A DNA stretch of 64,000 nt, taken from positions 1 to 64,000 of the forward strand of contig NZ_KB898327.1 of the NCBI RefSeq assembly GCF_000377625.1. The letters are read 5' to 3'. This document shows positions 16,347-24,954 of the stretch, in pieces. The notes under the pieces were generated by a model that saw only the letters and a program-made list of their open reading frames with translations, was not told where the DNA came from and ran no database searches. Every line of letters begins with the position of its first letter. Position 1 is the first letter of the stretch. Both the position numbers and the translations under genes were made by a program. Origin of the DNA: Prevotella veroralis DSM 19559 = JCM 6290. GTDB taxonomy: Bacteria > Bacteroidota > Bacteroidia > Bacteroidales > Bacteroidaceae.

Positions 16347-17597
16347 ATGAAAGAATTTATCATATCTGAAGTAAAAACAGAGACTGCTATATTAGTGGGA
16401 CTCATCACAAAGGAGCAAGACGAAACCAAGACGAAGGAGTATCTTGACGAGCTAGAGTTCCTTGCTGATACCGCAGGCGCTGTTACCGTTAAACGATTCA
16501 CACAGAGAGTGAATGGTCCGAGTGCTGTTACTTACGTTGGTAAGGGTAAGCTCGAAGAAATCAAAGAATATATCAAGCAGAAAGAGGACGATGAAGAGCC
16601 AATTGGTATGGTTATCTTTGACGACGAGCTATCAGCCAAGCAAATGCGCAATATAGAGCAGGAACTCGGCGTAAAGATTCTAGACCGCACCTCACTTATT
16701 CTCGATATCTTCGCTATGCGTGCGCAAACTGCTAATGCGAAGACACAGGTTGAATTGGCACAATATCGTTATATGTTACCTCGCCTACAACGTCTATGGA
16801 CACACTTGGAGCGTCAGGGTGGCGGCTCTGGCTCTGGCGGTGGTAAGGGATCAGTAGGTTTGCGTGGTCCTGGTGAGACTCAGTTGGAGATGGACCGCCG
16901 TATCATCCTTCAGCGAATGTCTCTCTTAAAGCAGCGACTAGTCGAAATAGATAAACAGAAGACAACCCAACGTAAGAACCGCGGGCGTCTGATTCGTGTA
17001 GCACTAGTCGGTTATACGAATGTGGGCAAGTCAACCACTATGAATCTGCTCGCCAAGAGTGAGGTGTTTGCCGAGAATAAGCTCTTTGCTACCTTAGACA
17101 CAACCGTGCGTAAAGTGGTTGTAGAGAATCTTCCCTTCTTGCTTGCTGATACCGTTGGATTCATCCGCAAACTCCCCACAGACTTGGTTGATTCGTTTAA
17201 ATCGACGCTTGACGAGGTGAGAGAGGCTGACTTACTTTTACATGTTGTGGATATTTCTCACCCTGATTTCGAAGAGCAGATACAGGTTGTAAATCAAACG
17301 CTCACCGAACTAGGATGTGCTGATAAGCCCTCTATGATTATCTTCAATAAGATTGATAACTATCACTGGATAGAAAAGGAAGAGGACGATCTCACGCCGG
17401 CAACTAAGGAGAACATTACCTTAGATGAGCTTAAGAAGACATGGATGGCTAAGGAGCATGATCAGTGTTTATTCATTTCTGCAAAGAAGAAGGAGAACAT
17501 TGATGAGTTCAAGGAAGTGCTTTACAAAAAAGTGCGTGAGTTGCATGTGCAGAAGTATCCCTACAATGACTTCCTTTATAACATCGAAGAAGAATAA
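16347..17597 (+). CDS. hflX: GTPase HflX
   Basis: 416 aa, typical length. N-terminal HflX domain (residues ~10-110, ending ILDRT), a glycine-rich linker GGGSGSGGGKGSVGLRGPGE (~158-177), coiled coil, then the G domain: G1 GYTNVGKST (222-230), G3 DTVGF, G4 NKID and G5 SAKKK. It binds the ribosome, splitting or rescuing stalled 70S particles under stress. Expressed from a promoter ~90 bases upstream. The next gene, DUF4954, follows after a 9-bp repeat in a 70-base gap. Confidence 0.95.
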   Translation: MKEFIISEVKTETAILVGLITKEQDETKTKEYLDELEFLADTAGAVTVKRFTQRVNGPSAVTYVGKGKLEEIKEYIKQKEDDEEPIGMVIFDDELSAKQMRNIEQELGVKILDRTSLILDIFAMRAQTANAKTQVELAQYRYMLPRLQRLWTHLERQGGGSGSGGGKGSVGLRGPGETQLEMDRRIILQRMSLLKQRLVEIDKQKTTQRKNRGRLIRVALVGYTNVGKSTTMNLLAKSEVFAENKLFATLDTTVRKVVVENLPFLLADTVGFIRKLPTDLVDSFKSTLDEVREADLLLHVVDISHPDFEEQIQVVNQTLTELGCADKPSMIIFNKIDNYHWIEKEEDDLTPATKENITLDELKKTWMAKEHDQCLFISAKKKENIDEFKEVLYKKVRELHVQKYPYNDFLYNIEEE

Positions 17598-17600
17598 ATA

Positions 17601-17640
17601 TTATTGGGCTAATAAGGCTAATTGGGCTAATAAGGCAGGC
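17601..17640 (+). repeat. 9-bp GGCTAATAA repeat, copy 2
   Basis: Units GGCTAATAA, GGCTAATTG and GGCTAATAA begin at 17607, 17616 and 17625. The stretch matches the minus-strand sequence of 8170-8207 at all but about two or three of ~38 positions. It begins three bases after the hflX stop codon. Confidence 0.8.
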
Positions 17641-17667
17641 TAACAACAACAACTAAAAGAAAAAGAT

Positions 17668-19521
17668 ATGCAATATCGTTCCCTAACACCTGAAGAGATA
17701 GACATACTAGAGAAGAATAGCTGCTGGGCAGAGGATTGGACTCGTGTGAAGGTCGCAGAGGAAGACTTTCAAGCAAAGTTCTTCCATCGTGTAATGTTCT
17801 ATGGTAATATCCGTTTAGGCAAATGCCAAAAGGATATTGAAATAGCAAAGAACTTCGTTAAGCACTCGGGTATCAACGATGCCACCTTACGTAATGTCAC
17901 CGTTGGCGACAACTGTCTGATTGAGAAGATCGGGAACTATATTAACAATTACACCATAGGTGATGGCTGCCTTATCTCCAATGTTTCAGTTATGGAGACC
18001 ACGGAGGGGGCAACCTACGGAGAGGGTAATCTAATTGCTGTGCTCAATGAGGTTGGTGATGGAAACGTGATACTATTCCATGACTTGAACAGTCAGTTTG
18101 CGGCATTCATGGTCAAGCATTTCAATGATAAAGATCTCAAGAATGCAATACGCAGGCTTGTCTCTGAAGAGATAGCACGCACCAACCCTGACCGCGGTAC
18201 CATCGGTAATAACGTGAAGATCATCAATACACGTGAGATAACAAACACGGTTATCCAAGATGATTGCGAGATATCAGGTGCTAGCCGATTGAGTGATTGC
18301 ACAATACTTAGTTCAGAGAATGCTAGTGTATTCATTGGTACTGGTGTCATCTGTGAGAACTCGATTATATCAGATGGATCAAGTATTGTGAATAGCGTAA
18401 AGATGCAAGATTGTTTCGTTGGTGAGGCTTGCCAGATAACTAATGGTTTCACCGCCTCACAAAGTGTGTTCTTTGCTAATTCATTCATGGCAAACGGCGA
18501 GGCTTGTGCTGCCTTCTGCGGTCCTTTCTGCGCATCGCATCACAAGAGCTCACTACTCATCGGTGGTATGTTCTCCTTCTATAATGCAGGTTCAGGAACC
18601 AACTTCTCTAACCATGCGTATAAGATGGGACCAATGCACTGGGGAATATTGGAACGTGGTACGAAGAATGCCAGTGGTAGCTACCTGTTAATGCCAGCTA
18701 CGATAGGAACATTCTCTGTATGCTTTGGTAAATTAATGCACCACCCTAACACAACAGCTCTTCCCTTCTCTTATCTTATTGCAGAGGCCGACAAGATGTT
18801 CCTTGTGCCTGGTCGTAACATAACAACAGTAGGACTTTATCGTGACATACGCAAGTGGCCTAAACGTGATATGCGTCCGCAACAGTCACAGAAGAGTATT
18901 GTCAACTTCGATTGGCTGTCACCTTTCTCTGTTGGTGAGATATTAAGAGGAAAGAAGATATTGGAAAGTCTGCGTCAAGCGAGTGGTGATAACGTATCAG
19001 CATACAACTATCACGAATACACCATCAATGCTTCCAGCCTGCGTAAGGGTATCAAATACTACGATATAGCCTTGCGCATCTACATGGGTGCAGTGCTCAA
19101 GCGTGCACATAAGTGGGGCTTCTTTGGTAAACCAGAGACTGGAGTCGGTACAGGTAAATGGAATGACTTATCAGGCTTATTACTTCCTGAATCAGAAGAG
19201 ATGCGCCTTATCAGTGATATTAAGGATGGTACGCTTGAAACCATACAAGATGTTATTGAACGCTTTACGGAAATCAACGAGAACTATCGAGTATATCAAT
19301 GGGCATGGACTTATCGCATGATTCTTGAATATTATGGAATCAAGGAGATTACTGCAGAAGACGATGAACGTATCAAGAAGGATTACGTGGAAGCACGTCG
19401 TGCATGGATTGCCGAAATTAGGAAAGATGCTCAAAAGGAGTTTGATATGGGCGATGTGGAGCCAGAAGTATTTGAGTCTTTCGTCAATAGCCTTGATCAT
19501 GAGATTGACTTTGAGAATTGA
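17668..19521 (+). CDS. DUF4954 family protein with hexapeptide-type beta-helix
   Basis: 617 aa. The stretch ~60-310 shows repeated hexapeptide-like turns (NATLRNVTVGDNCLIEKIG ... NTVIQDDCEISGASRLSDC ... NSIISDGSSIVNSV), the pattern of a left-handed parallel beta-helix as in acyl- and nucleotidyl-transferases. C-terminal ~250 residues are helical (RMILEYYGIKEITAEDDERI). It matches the Bacteroidota family DUF4954; activity is unknown. No signal peptide, so it is cytosolic. It follows hflX by 70 bases and the M16 protease starts 37 bases later. Confidence 0.8.
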   Translation: MQYRSLTPEEIDILEKNSCWAEDWTRVKVAEEDFQAKFFHRVMFYGNIRLGKCQKDIEIAKNFVKHSGINDATLRNVTVGDNCLIEKIGNYINNYTIGDGCLISNVSVMETTEGATYGEGNLIAVLNEVGDGNVILFHDLNSQFAAFMVKHFNDKDLKNAIRRLVSEEIARTNPDRGTIGNNVKIINTREITNTVIQDDCEISGASRLSDCTILSSENASVFIGTGVICENSIISDGSSIVNSVKMQDCFVGEACQITNGFTASQSVFFANSFMANGEACAAFCGPFCASHHKSSLLIGGMFSFYNAGSGTNFSNHAYKMGPMHWGILERGTKNASGSYLLMPATIGTFSVCFGKLMHHPNTTALPFSYLIAEADKMFLVPGRNITTVGLYRDIRKWPKRDMRPQQSQKSIVNFDWLSPFSVGEILRGKKILESLRQASGDNVSAYNYHEYTINASSLRKGIKYYDIALRIYMGAVLKRAHKWGFFGKPETGVGTGKWNDLSGLLLPESEEMRLISDIKDGTLETIQDVIERFTEINENYRVYQWAWTYRMILEYYGIKEITAEDDERIKKDYVEARRAWIAEIRKDAQKEFDMGDVEPEVFESFVNSLDHEIDFEN

Positions 19522-19558
19522 TAACCAACCTTATATTCAACAACTAAACTATTATGGT

Positions 19559-22489
19559 ATGAGAAAGTATTTCCTTAATCAAATCTACATGAAGGGGATT
19601 TGTGTGGGAGCAATGCTTCTACTAACAACCCTTGTGGGACATGCACAACGTTACAACTACGAGAGTGTGCCAAATGACCCCATGCAAACGCGTATCTATA
19701 CGCTGAAAAACGGACTGAAGATTTACTTATCAGTAAACAAGGAGAAGCCACGTGTGCAAACTTACATTGCCGTTCGAACGGGGTCACGTAATGACCCAAA
19801 GGAGACAACTGGTTTGGCTCACTACCTGGAACACCTTATGTTCAAAGGTACTACCCACTTCGGCACATCCAACGCCGAAGCAGAACGTCCTTATCTAGAT
19901 TCTATTGAAGCACGATTCGAACAATATCGTCACATCACTGACCCAGTAGCACGCAAGAAGTGGTATCATCAGATTGATTCCATCTCTCAACTAGCTGCTC
20001 GTTATAATATTCCTAACGAGTACGATAAGATGATGACTGCTATTGGAAGTTCTGGGACAAATGCCTACACATCGAACGATGTCACTTGTTATGTTGAGAA
20101 TATCCCTTCAAATGAGATTGACACATGGGCAAAGATAGAAGGTGACAGATTCCAGAACATGGTAATTCGTGGTTTCCACACAGAGCTTGAAGCTGTGTAC
20201 GAGGAGTATAACATTGGACTGGCAAGTGACTGGCGCAAGATGTATGCAGCTTTGTTTGCAAAGTTGTTCCCTACACATCCTTATGGAACACAAACAACGA
20301 TTGGACTTGGAGAGCACTTAAAGAACCCTTCAATTGTCAATATTAAGAATTACTTCCACAAGTATTATGTTCCTAACAATATTGCTATCTGTTTATCTGG
20401 CGACTTGAATCCAGACGAGACAGTGGCAACTATTGATAAGTATTTCGGTAATTGGAAGCCAAGTGCACATATAGATGTACCACAATATGCTGCTCAACAT
20501 GCAATCACAGCGCCTATCGACACAACTGTTATAGGTAAGGAAGCTCCTATGTTCTTCATGGGTTGGCGTGCTGACGCTAGTAACTCTCAACAGATTGATA
20601 CCCTAGAAGTAATTGGAGAGTTACTATCGAATGGCAAAGCAGGTTTATTCGACTTAGACCTCAATCAAAAGATGAAGGTACAAGAGGTCGGTGCTGGTGT
20701 TGCTGATATGAACGATTACTCTGTATTCTATCTCTATGGTCAATCTAAGAAAGGACAAACATTACCAGAAGTTCGTAGTTTGGCATTAGATGAGATTGAG
20801 AAGTTAAAGAAAGGACAATTCTCTGACGATTTACTTCCTTCGATCATCAATAACTATAAAAGACATTATTACACACAGCTCGATAACAATCAGTTCCGAG
20901 CAAAGCAGTTTGTTGATGCATTCATCAACCACAAGAACTGGAAACAGGAAGTAGAAAAGATTAGTCGTATATCTAAACTAACAAAGACTGACATCGTTAG
21001 GTTTGCTAACCGCTTCTTTGGTAATGACTTTGCGTGTGTTTACAAAGAGCAAGGCAATGACACTACTATTAAAAAGGTGGAAAAACCAGCCATCACTCCT
21101 ATCCCTACTAACAACGATAAGCATAGTGCGTTCTTGGAAGAGATTGTAAACACAAAGGCAACTCCTATTCAACCTCAGTTCGTTGATTATAAGCGTGACC
21201 TGACAAAGGCGACAACAAAGAAGGGCTTGCCTATCCTTTATAAGCAGGACACATCTAACGATCTCTTCACGCTGTGCTTTGTTCTTCCTTTCGGTGACGA
21301 ACACGATCCAAAGCTCGCTTATGCAGCTGAATATCTTGAGTATCTTGGAACTAATAAGCTCACAAACGAGCAGATAAAGCAACAGTTCTATAAGCTAGCA
21401 TGCGACTATAGGATCTCTGAAAGGAATGACCGTACATATATCACACTCAATGGTCTGAACTCAAATATGCCACAAGCTCTTGCATTATTAAACGATTTAC
21501 TTAATAATGCAAAGGTGGATAGGCAGGCTTATAACCTCTATGTTGAACAGGTTTTGAAATCACGCAGTGATAATAAAGCTAATCAGCAACAGAACTTTGC
21601 TGCTCTGAGAAACTATGCAACGTATGGAGAATACAACCCAACCCGTAATGTTCTTAGTGAACAAGCTCTTAGAGCAATGAATCCACAAGAACTACTAAAT
21701 ATGTTGAAAGGGTTGAAGAACTATAAGCAGACAGTTCTCTACTATGGACCATCAAGTCTAAAGGCTATTGATGAACTTGTTAGTAAAACCATTCAATCAC
21801 CTAAGAAGTTTGCAGAAGTTCCTGCTGCTAAACGTTACGTAGAACAGACAACACCAAAGAATGAGGTGATTATTGCTCCGTATGAGGCAAAGAATATCTA
21901 TATGGTACAGCTTCATAACGAGAATCAAGATTGGACACCTGAACGTGCCCCAATCATTGCTCTCTTCAACGAATACTTCGGTGGTAGCATGAATGCTATC
22001 GTCTTCCAAGAGTTGCGCGAAGCACGTGGACTTGCTTACTCTGCCTATGCACAATATGATACACCTTATCGTTTAGGTGATAAGGAGAGTTTCTACACCT
22101 ATATTATTACACAGAACGATAAGATGATGGATTGTGTACACGAGTTTAACAAGCTCCTTGATGAGATGCCAGTGCGTCAAGCAGGTTTCGATCTAGCAAA
22201 ACAAAGTTTGATGAAGAGCTTGGCGTCTGCACGTACCACAAAGTACTCTATCCTCACCTCTTACCTTGCTGCACAACGATTAGGACTTGATACCTCGTTA
22301 GGCGAAGTTATTTACAAAGCTCTTCCAGCACTACAACTGAAAGATGTAATCGACTTTGAGAAGAAGTATGTAGCTAATAAACCGTTTAAGTACATCATTC
22401 TTGGTGATGAGAAAGAGCTTGATATGAAGGGGCTTGAGAAGATTGCACCTATCAAGAAGGTTACTACAGAAGAAATCTTCGGATATTAG
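19559..22489 (+). CDS. Exported M16 family zinc peptidase, two-repeat form
   Basis: 976 aa from the ATG at 19559; the frame is open further upstream but that part overlaps the DUF4954 gene. The segment MKGICVGAMLLLTTLVGHAQ (an alternative start at 19589) is a signal peptide. Inverted zinc motif HYLEH (residues 88-92) with the distal glutamate in ELEAVYEEYNI. The length fits four ~220-residue M16 units: an active N-half and an inactive C-half (GGSMNAIVFQELREARGLAYSAY). It degrades peptides in the periplasm, probably as a clam-shell chamber. Fumarase follows. Confidence 0.88.
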   Translation: MRKYFLNQIYMKGICVGAMLLLTTLVGHAQRYNYESVPNDPMQTRIYTLKNGLKIYLSVNKEKPRVQTYIAVRTGSRNDPKETTGLAHYLEHLMFKGTTHFGTSNAEAERPYLDSIEARFEQYRHITDPVARKKWYHQIDSISQLAARYNIPNEYDKMMTAIGSSGTNAYTSNDVTCYVENIPSNEIDTWAKIEGDRFQNMVIRGFHTELEAVYEEYNIGLASDWRKMYAALFAKLFPTHPYGTQTTIGLGEHLKNPSIVNIKNYFHKYYVPNNIAICLSGDLNPDETVATIDKYFGNWKPSAHIDVPQYAAQHAITAPIDTTVIGKEAPMFFMGWRADASNSQQIDTLEVIGELLSNGKAGLFDLDLNQKMKVQEVGAGVADMNDYSVFYLYGQSKKGQTLPEVRSLALDEIEKLKKGQFSDDLLPSIINNYKRHYYTQLDNNQFRAKQFVDAFINHKNWKQEVEKISRISKLTKTDIVRFANRFFGNDFACVYKEQGNDTTIKKVEKPAITPIPTNNDKHSAFLEEIVNTKATPIQPQFVDYKRDLTKATTKKGLPILYKQDTSNDLFTLCFVLPFGDEHDPKLAYAAEYLEYLGTNKLTNEQIKQQFYKLACDYRISERNDRTYITLNGLNSNMPQALALLNDLLNNAKVDRQAYNLYVEQVLKSRSDNKANQQQNFAALRNYATYGEYNPTRNVLSEQALRAMNPQELLNMLKGLKNYKQTVLYYGPSSLKAIDELVSKTIQSPKKFAEVPAAKRYVEQTTPKNEVIIAPYEAKNIYMVQLHNENQDWTPERAPIIALFNEYFGGSMNAIVFQELREARGLAYSAYAQYDTPYRLGDKESFYTYIITQNDKMMDCVHEFNKLLDEMPVRQAGFDLAKQSLMKSLASARTTKYSILTSYLAAQRLGLDTSLGEVIYKALPALQLKDVIDFEKKYVANKPFKYIILGDEKELDMKGLEKIAPIKKVTTEEIFGY

Positions 22490-22552
22490 AACAAGGTAAA
22501 AGCGAATAAACAAGAAACATACAAAAACATAATAACAAACAAATAGAAAACG

Positions 22553-22584
22553 CCGCTGTGCCTTATACAACACAGGCACAGCGG
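22553..22584 (+). promoter_or_regulatory. GC-rich hairpin just before fumarase
   Basis: CCGCTGTGCC / GGCACAGCGG is a perfect 10-bp stem with a 12-base loop, ending 14 bases before the ATG at 22599. No T-run follows, so it is more like a 5' UTR structure than a simple terminator. Confidence 0.5.
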
Positions 22585-22598
22585 GAAAACAAAACATT

Positions 22599-24245
22599 AT
22601 GGCAGAATTCAAATATGCACCAATGTTTCAATTGGGCAAGGATGACACCGAGTACAGACTAATCTCTAAAGAGGGAATTAGTGTAGGTGAGTTTGAAGGT
22701 AAAGAGATCCTTAAAGTAAGTAAAGAAGCGTTGACGCTCCTAGCACAAGAAGCTTTCCACGATTGTGAGTTTACGCTCCGTCGTGCGCACAATGAGCAAG
22801 TTGCGAAGATTCTAACTGACCCAGAGGCTTCAGAGAACGATAAGTATGTTGCTCTCCAATTCCTCCGCAATGCTGAGACGGCAGTTAAGGGTGTATTACC
22901 TTTCTGTCAGGATACGGGTACGGCTATCATTCATGGTGAAAAGGGACAGCAAGTTTGGACTGGTTTCGAGGATGAGGAAGCGCTCTCACGTGGTGTATTC
23001 AATACTTTCACAGAGGAGAACCTTCGTTACTCACAGAACGCTCCTCTTAACATGTATGATGAAGTAAACACAAAGTGTAACCTCCCTGCACAAATTGATA
23101 TCGAGGCTGTTGAAGGTGCAGAATATCGATTTGTAATGGTTGCCAAAGGTGGTGGTTCTGCTAATAAGACCTACTTCTACCCAATGACAAAGGCTACCAT
23201 CCAAAACGAGGGAACGTTGATTCCATTCCTCGTAGAGAAGATGAAGAGCCTAGGTACTGCTGCTTGTCCTCCTTACCACATCTGCTTTGTTATTGGTGGA
23301 ACATCTGCTGAGAAGAATCTACTGACAGTTAAACTCGGTAGTATTAAGTACTATGATAATCTACCAACTACAGGTGATGAGACAGGTCGTGCTTTCCGTG
23401 ACATCGACCTAGAAGCTAAACTCCTAGACGAGGCACACAAGATCGGGCTTGGTGCGCAGTTCGGTGGTAAGTACCTAGCACATGATGTCCGTGTCATCCG
23501 CTTGCCACGCCATGGTGCAAGTTGCCCCATAGGTATGGGCGTAAGCTGTTCTGCTGACCGCAACATCAAGGCTAAGATTAACAAAGATGGTATCTGGTTA
23601 GAGAAGATGGATACTAATCCAAGTGAGTTAATACCAGAGGAGTATCGCAAGCCAGGAGAGGGCGCAAAGGGCATTGAGATTGATCTTGATAAGGGTATCG
23701 ATGCTGTACGTGCGGAATTAACAAAGTATCCTGTATCTACACGCGTCAATCTAAAGGGAACTATCATCGTAGCACGCGACATAGCACATGCTAAGTTGAA
23801 GGCTCGTTTAGATACAGGTGAAGACTTACCTCAGTACTTCAAGGATCACCCAATCTTCTATGCTGGTCCTGCTAAGACACCTGCAGGTTATCCTTGTGGT
23901 TCAATGGGACCAACAACAGCTAACCGAATGGATCCATACGTAGATGAGTTCCAGAGTCATGGTGGCTCACTCGTTATGTTGGCGAAAGGTAATCGTACGC
24001 AAGTTGTTACCGATGCATGTAAGAAGCATGGTGGATTCTATCTCGGTACGATTGGTGGTGTAGCAGCTGTCCTTTCTCAAAGTAGCATTAAGAGCATTGA
24101 GTGCGTAGAATATCCAGAGCTTGGTATGGAAGCTATCTGGAAGATTACAGTTGAAGACTTCCCTGCTTTCATCCTTGTCGACGATAAGGGACATGATTTC
24201 TTTAAGGAATTAAAGCCATGGACTGGTTGCAGTTGCAATAAATAA
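22599..24245 (+). CDS. fumA: Fumarate hydratase class I
   Basis: 548 aa, the length of the single-chain class I (iron-sulphur) fumarase. Candidate cluster cysteines are in [10 protein letters not shown] (~104), TAACPPYH (~221) and [10 protein letters not shown] (~315). Other family signatures: KGGGSANKT, and [19 protein letters not shown] in the C-terminal swivel domain. It interconverts fumarate and malate in the reductive branch of the anaerobic TCA pathway leading to succinate. Cytosolic. A GC-rich hairpin precedes it and a REP-like hairpin follows it. Confidence 0.95.
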   Translation: MAEFKYAPMFQLGKDDTEYRLISKEGISVGEFEGKEILKVSKEALTLLAQEAFHDCEFTLRRAHNEQVAKILTDPEASENDKYVALQFLRNAETAVKGVLPFCQDTGTAIIHGEKGQQVWTGFEDEEALSRGVFNTFTEENLRYSQNAPLNMYDEVNTKCNLPAQIDIEAVEGAEYRFVMVAKGGGSANKTYFYPMTKATIQNEGTLIPFLVEKMKSLGTAACPPYHICFVIGGTSAEKNLLTVKLGSIKYYDNLPTTGDETGRAFRDIDLEAKLLDEAHKIGLGAQFGGKYLAHDVRVIRLPRHGASCPIGMGVSCSADRNIKAKINKDGIWLEKMDTNPSELIPEEYRKPGEGAKGIEIDLDKGIDAVRAELTKYPVSTRVNLKGTIIVARDIAHAKLKARLDTGEDLPQYFKDHPIFYAGPAKTPAGYPCGSMGPTTANRMDPYVDEFQSHGGSLVMLAKGNRTQVVTDACKKHGGFYLGTIGGVAAVLSQSSIKSIECVEYPELGMEAIWKITVEDFPAFILVDDKGHDFFKELKPWTGCSCNK

Positions 24246-24317
24246 AGAATAAGAGTACATAAAACTAAAACTCTTTATCACACAATTACCGTCTCTATCC
24301 CCAGCAAACAGTACTTT

Positions 24318-24365
24318 CTACTCCCCTCTCCGTTCGGAGAGGGGGCGGGGGTGAGGCTTTTTCTT
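24318..24365. repeat. REP-like hairpin, copy 1 (inverted)
   Basis: CCCCTCTCC / GGAGAGGGG is a perfect 9-bp stem with loop GTTC (24323-24344), followed by GCGGGGGTGAGGC and a T-rich run. It resembles the widespread CTCACCCCC...CCCCTCTCC repeat and is in the opposite orientation to the two copies at 27.2-27.3 kb. The T-run may let it end the fumarase transcript. Confidence 0.7.
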
Positions 24366-24374
24366 TTGTTTTTA

Positions 24375-24406
24375 TTTGGCTAGTTAATTTATTCTTCTTA
24401 CCTTTG
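24375..24406 (+). promoter_or_regulatory. Promoter of the fimbrillin leader
   Basis: TTTG (24375-24378), a 20-base spacer and TACCTTTG (24399-24406) match the Bacteroidota consensus exactly. Transcription would start near 24413, about 315 bases before the first sizeable gene. Confidence 0.75.
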
Positions 24407-24412
24407 CCGCCG

Positions 24413-24484
24413 TGAAAGAATTAGCAATGACATATCAAGGCAATGACGTACTGCAAAGAATTATTCGATTCTTTGCATCTTTTT
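24413..24484 (+). ncRNA. Candidate ~72-nt terminated leader RNA
   Basis: It runs from the expected start point to a textbook intrinsic terminator: TGCAAAGAAT / ATTCTTTGCA, perfect 10 bp, loop TATTCG, then TCTTTTT. This could be a free small RNA or an attenuator for the genes downstream. A 43-codon frame from the ATG at 24427 also crosses it but runs through the terminator and the AC repeat, so it is thought not to be a gene. Confidence 0.4.
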
Positions 24485-24519
24485 GCACTTTATCTTTGGT
24501 CAATCCAAATAATTTGCTA

Positions 24520-24599
24520 ACACACACACACACACACACACTATATATGCGCACCTAGCGTACAATAACACATTTTTTCTTCTCGCATACGCGCGCGCG
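24520..24599. repeat. (AC)11 microsatellite and (CG)5 tract
   Basis: AC is repeated 11 times at 24520-24541, followed by TATATATGCGCAC, and CG is repeated five times at 24590-24599 inside GCATACGCGCGCGCG. Long alternating purine-pyrimidine runs are slippage-prone and can adopt Z-DNA. They lie in the leader between promoter and gene. Confidence 0.85.
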
Positions 24600-24620
24600 A
24601 AGCGTGCCGTAACCCCTGTA

Positions 24621-24660
24621 AACAAAGGACTTTTAGTAGTTTCCTTTGTTCGCTTTTTTA
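24621..24660 (+). terminator. Second terminator-like hairpin in the leader
   Basis: AACAAAGGA / TCCTTTGTT (9 bp) around a 12-base loop, then CGCTTTTTTA. A further palindrome, CCTTTTT...AAAAAGG, follows at 24664-24685. Both stand between the promoter at 24375 and the gene at 24727. Confidence 0.6.
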
Positions 24661-24726
24661 TGTCCTTTTTCCAGCTGAAAAAAGGGCTGATTTATGGCAT
24701 TTTTAATTCAACAAACAATTATAAAA

Positions 24727-24915
24727 ATGAAGAAAGAACTATTAAGAAAACAACATTATGCCTCTCCTTGGTGCAAGGTTATCGAGATGGAGACGGCAAA
24801 CTTGATCTGTGCCAGTCCTAAGATCAAAGCAACGCCCAGCGGTCCTGGATTTACAGAAGAAGATTGGGACAATGAGCAGACCATAGACGACGGAGATGAG
24901 AACGAGTTTGAATAG
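24727..24915 (+). CDS. Small acidic protein preceding fimbrillin-like gene
   Basis: 62 aa from the ATG at 24727, which follows an A-rich stretch; an upstream in-frame ATG at 24694 overlaps the leader hairpins. Basic N-terminus (MKKELLRKQHYASPW), a short CKVIEMETANLICAS segment, then a proline/glycine turn and a strongly acidic tail (EEDWDNEQTIDDGDENEFE). No signal peptide and no named family. Small proteins of this build occur before surface lipoprotein genes in Prevotella; the role is unknown. The lipoprotein gene starts 39 bases after its stop. Confidence 0.6.
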   Translation: MKKELLRKQHYASPWCKVIEMETANLICASPKIKATPSGPGFTEEDWDNEQTIDDGDENEFE

Positions 24916-24954
24916 GTTTATTCCTAGAACAGTAAAAATTAATTAACAACAACA

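Noticed and set aside
19325-19558. N-terminal extension of the M16 protease
   Set aside because: It overlaps the end of the DUF4954 gene and precedes the signal peptide.
24427-24558. A 43-codon gene with a Thr-His repeat
   Set aside because: It runs through an intrinsic terminator and a slippage-prone AC tract and has no ribosome site; better read as leader RNA.
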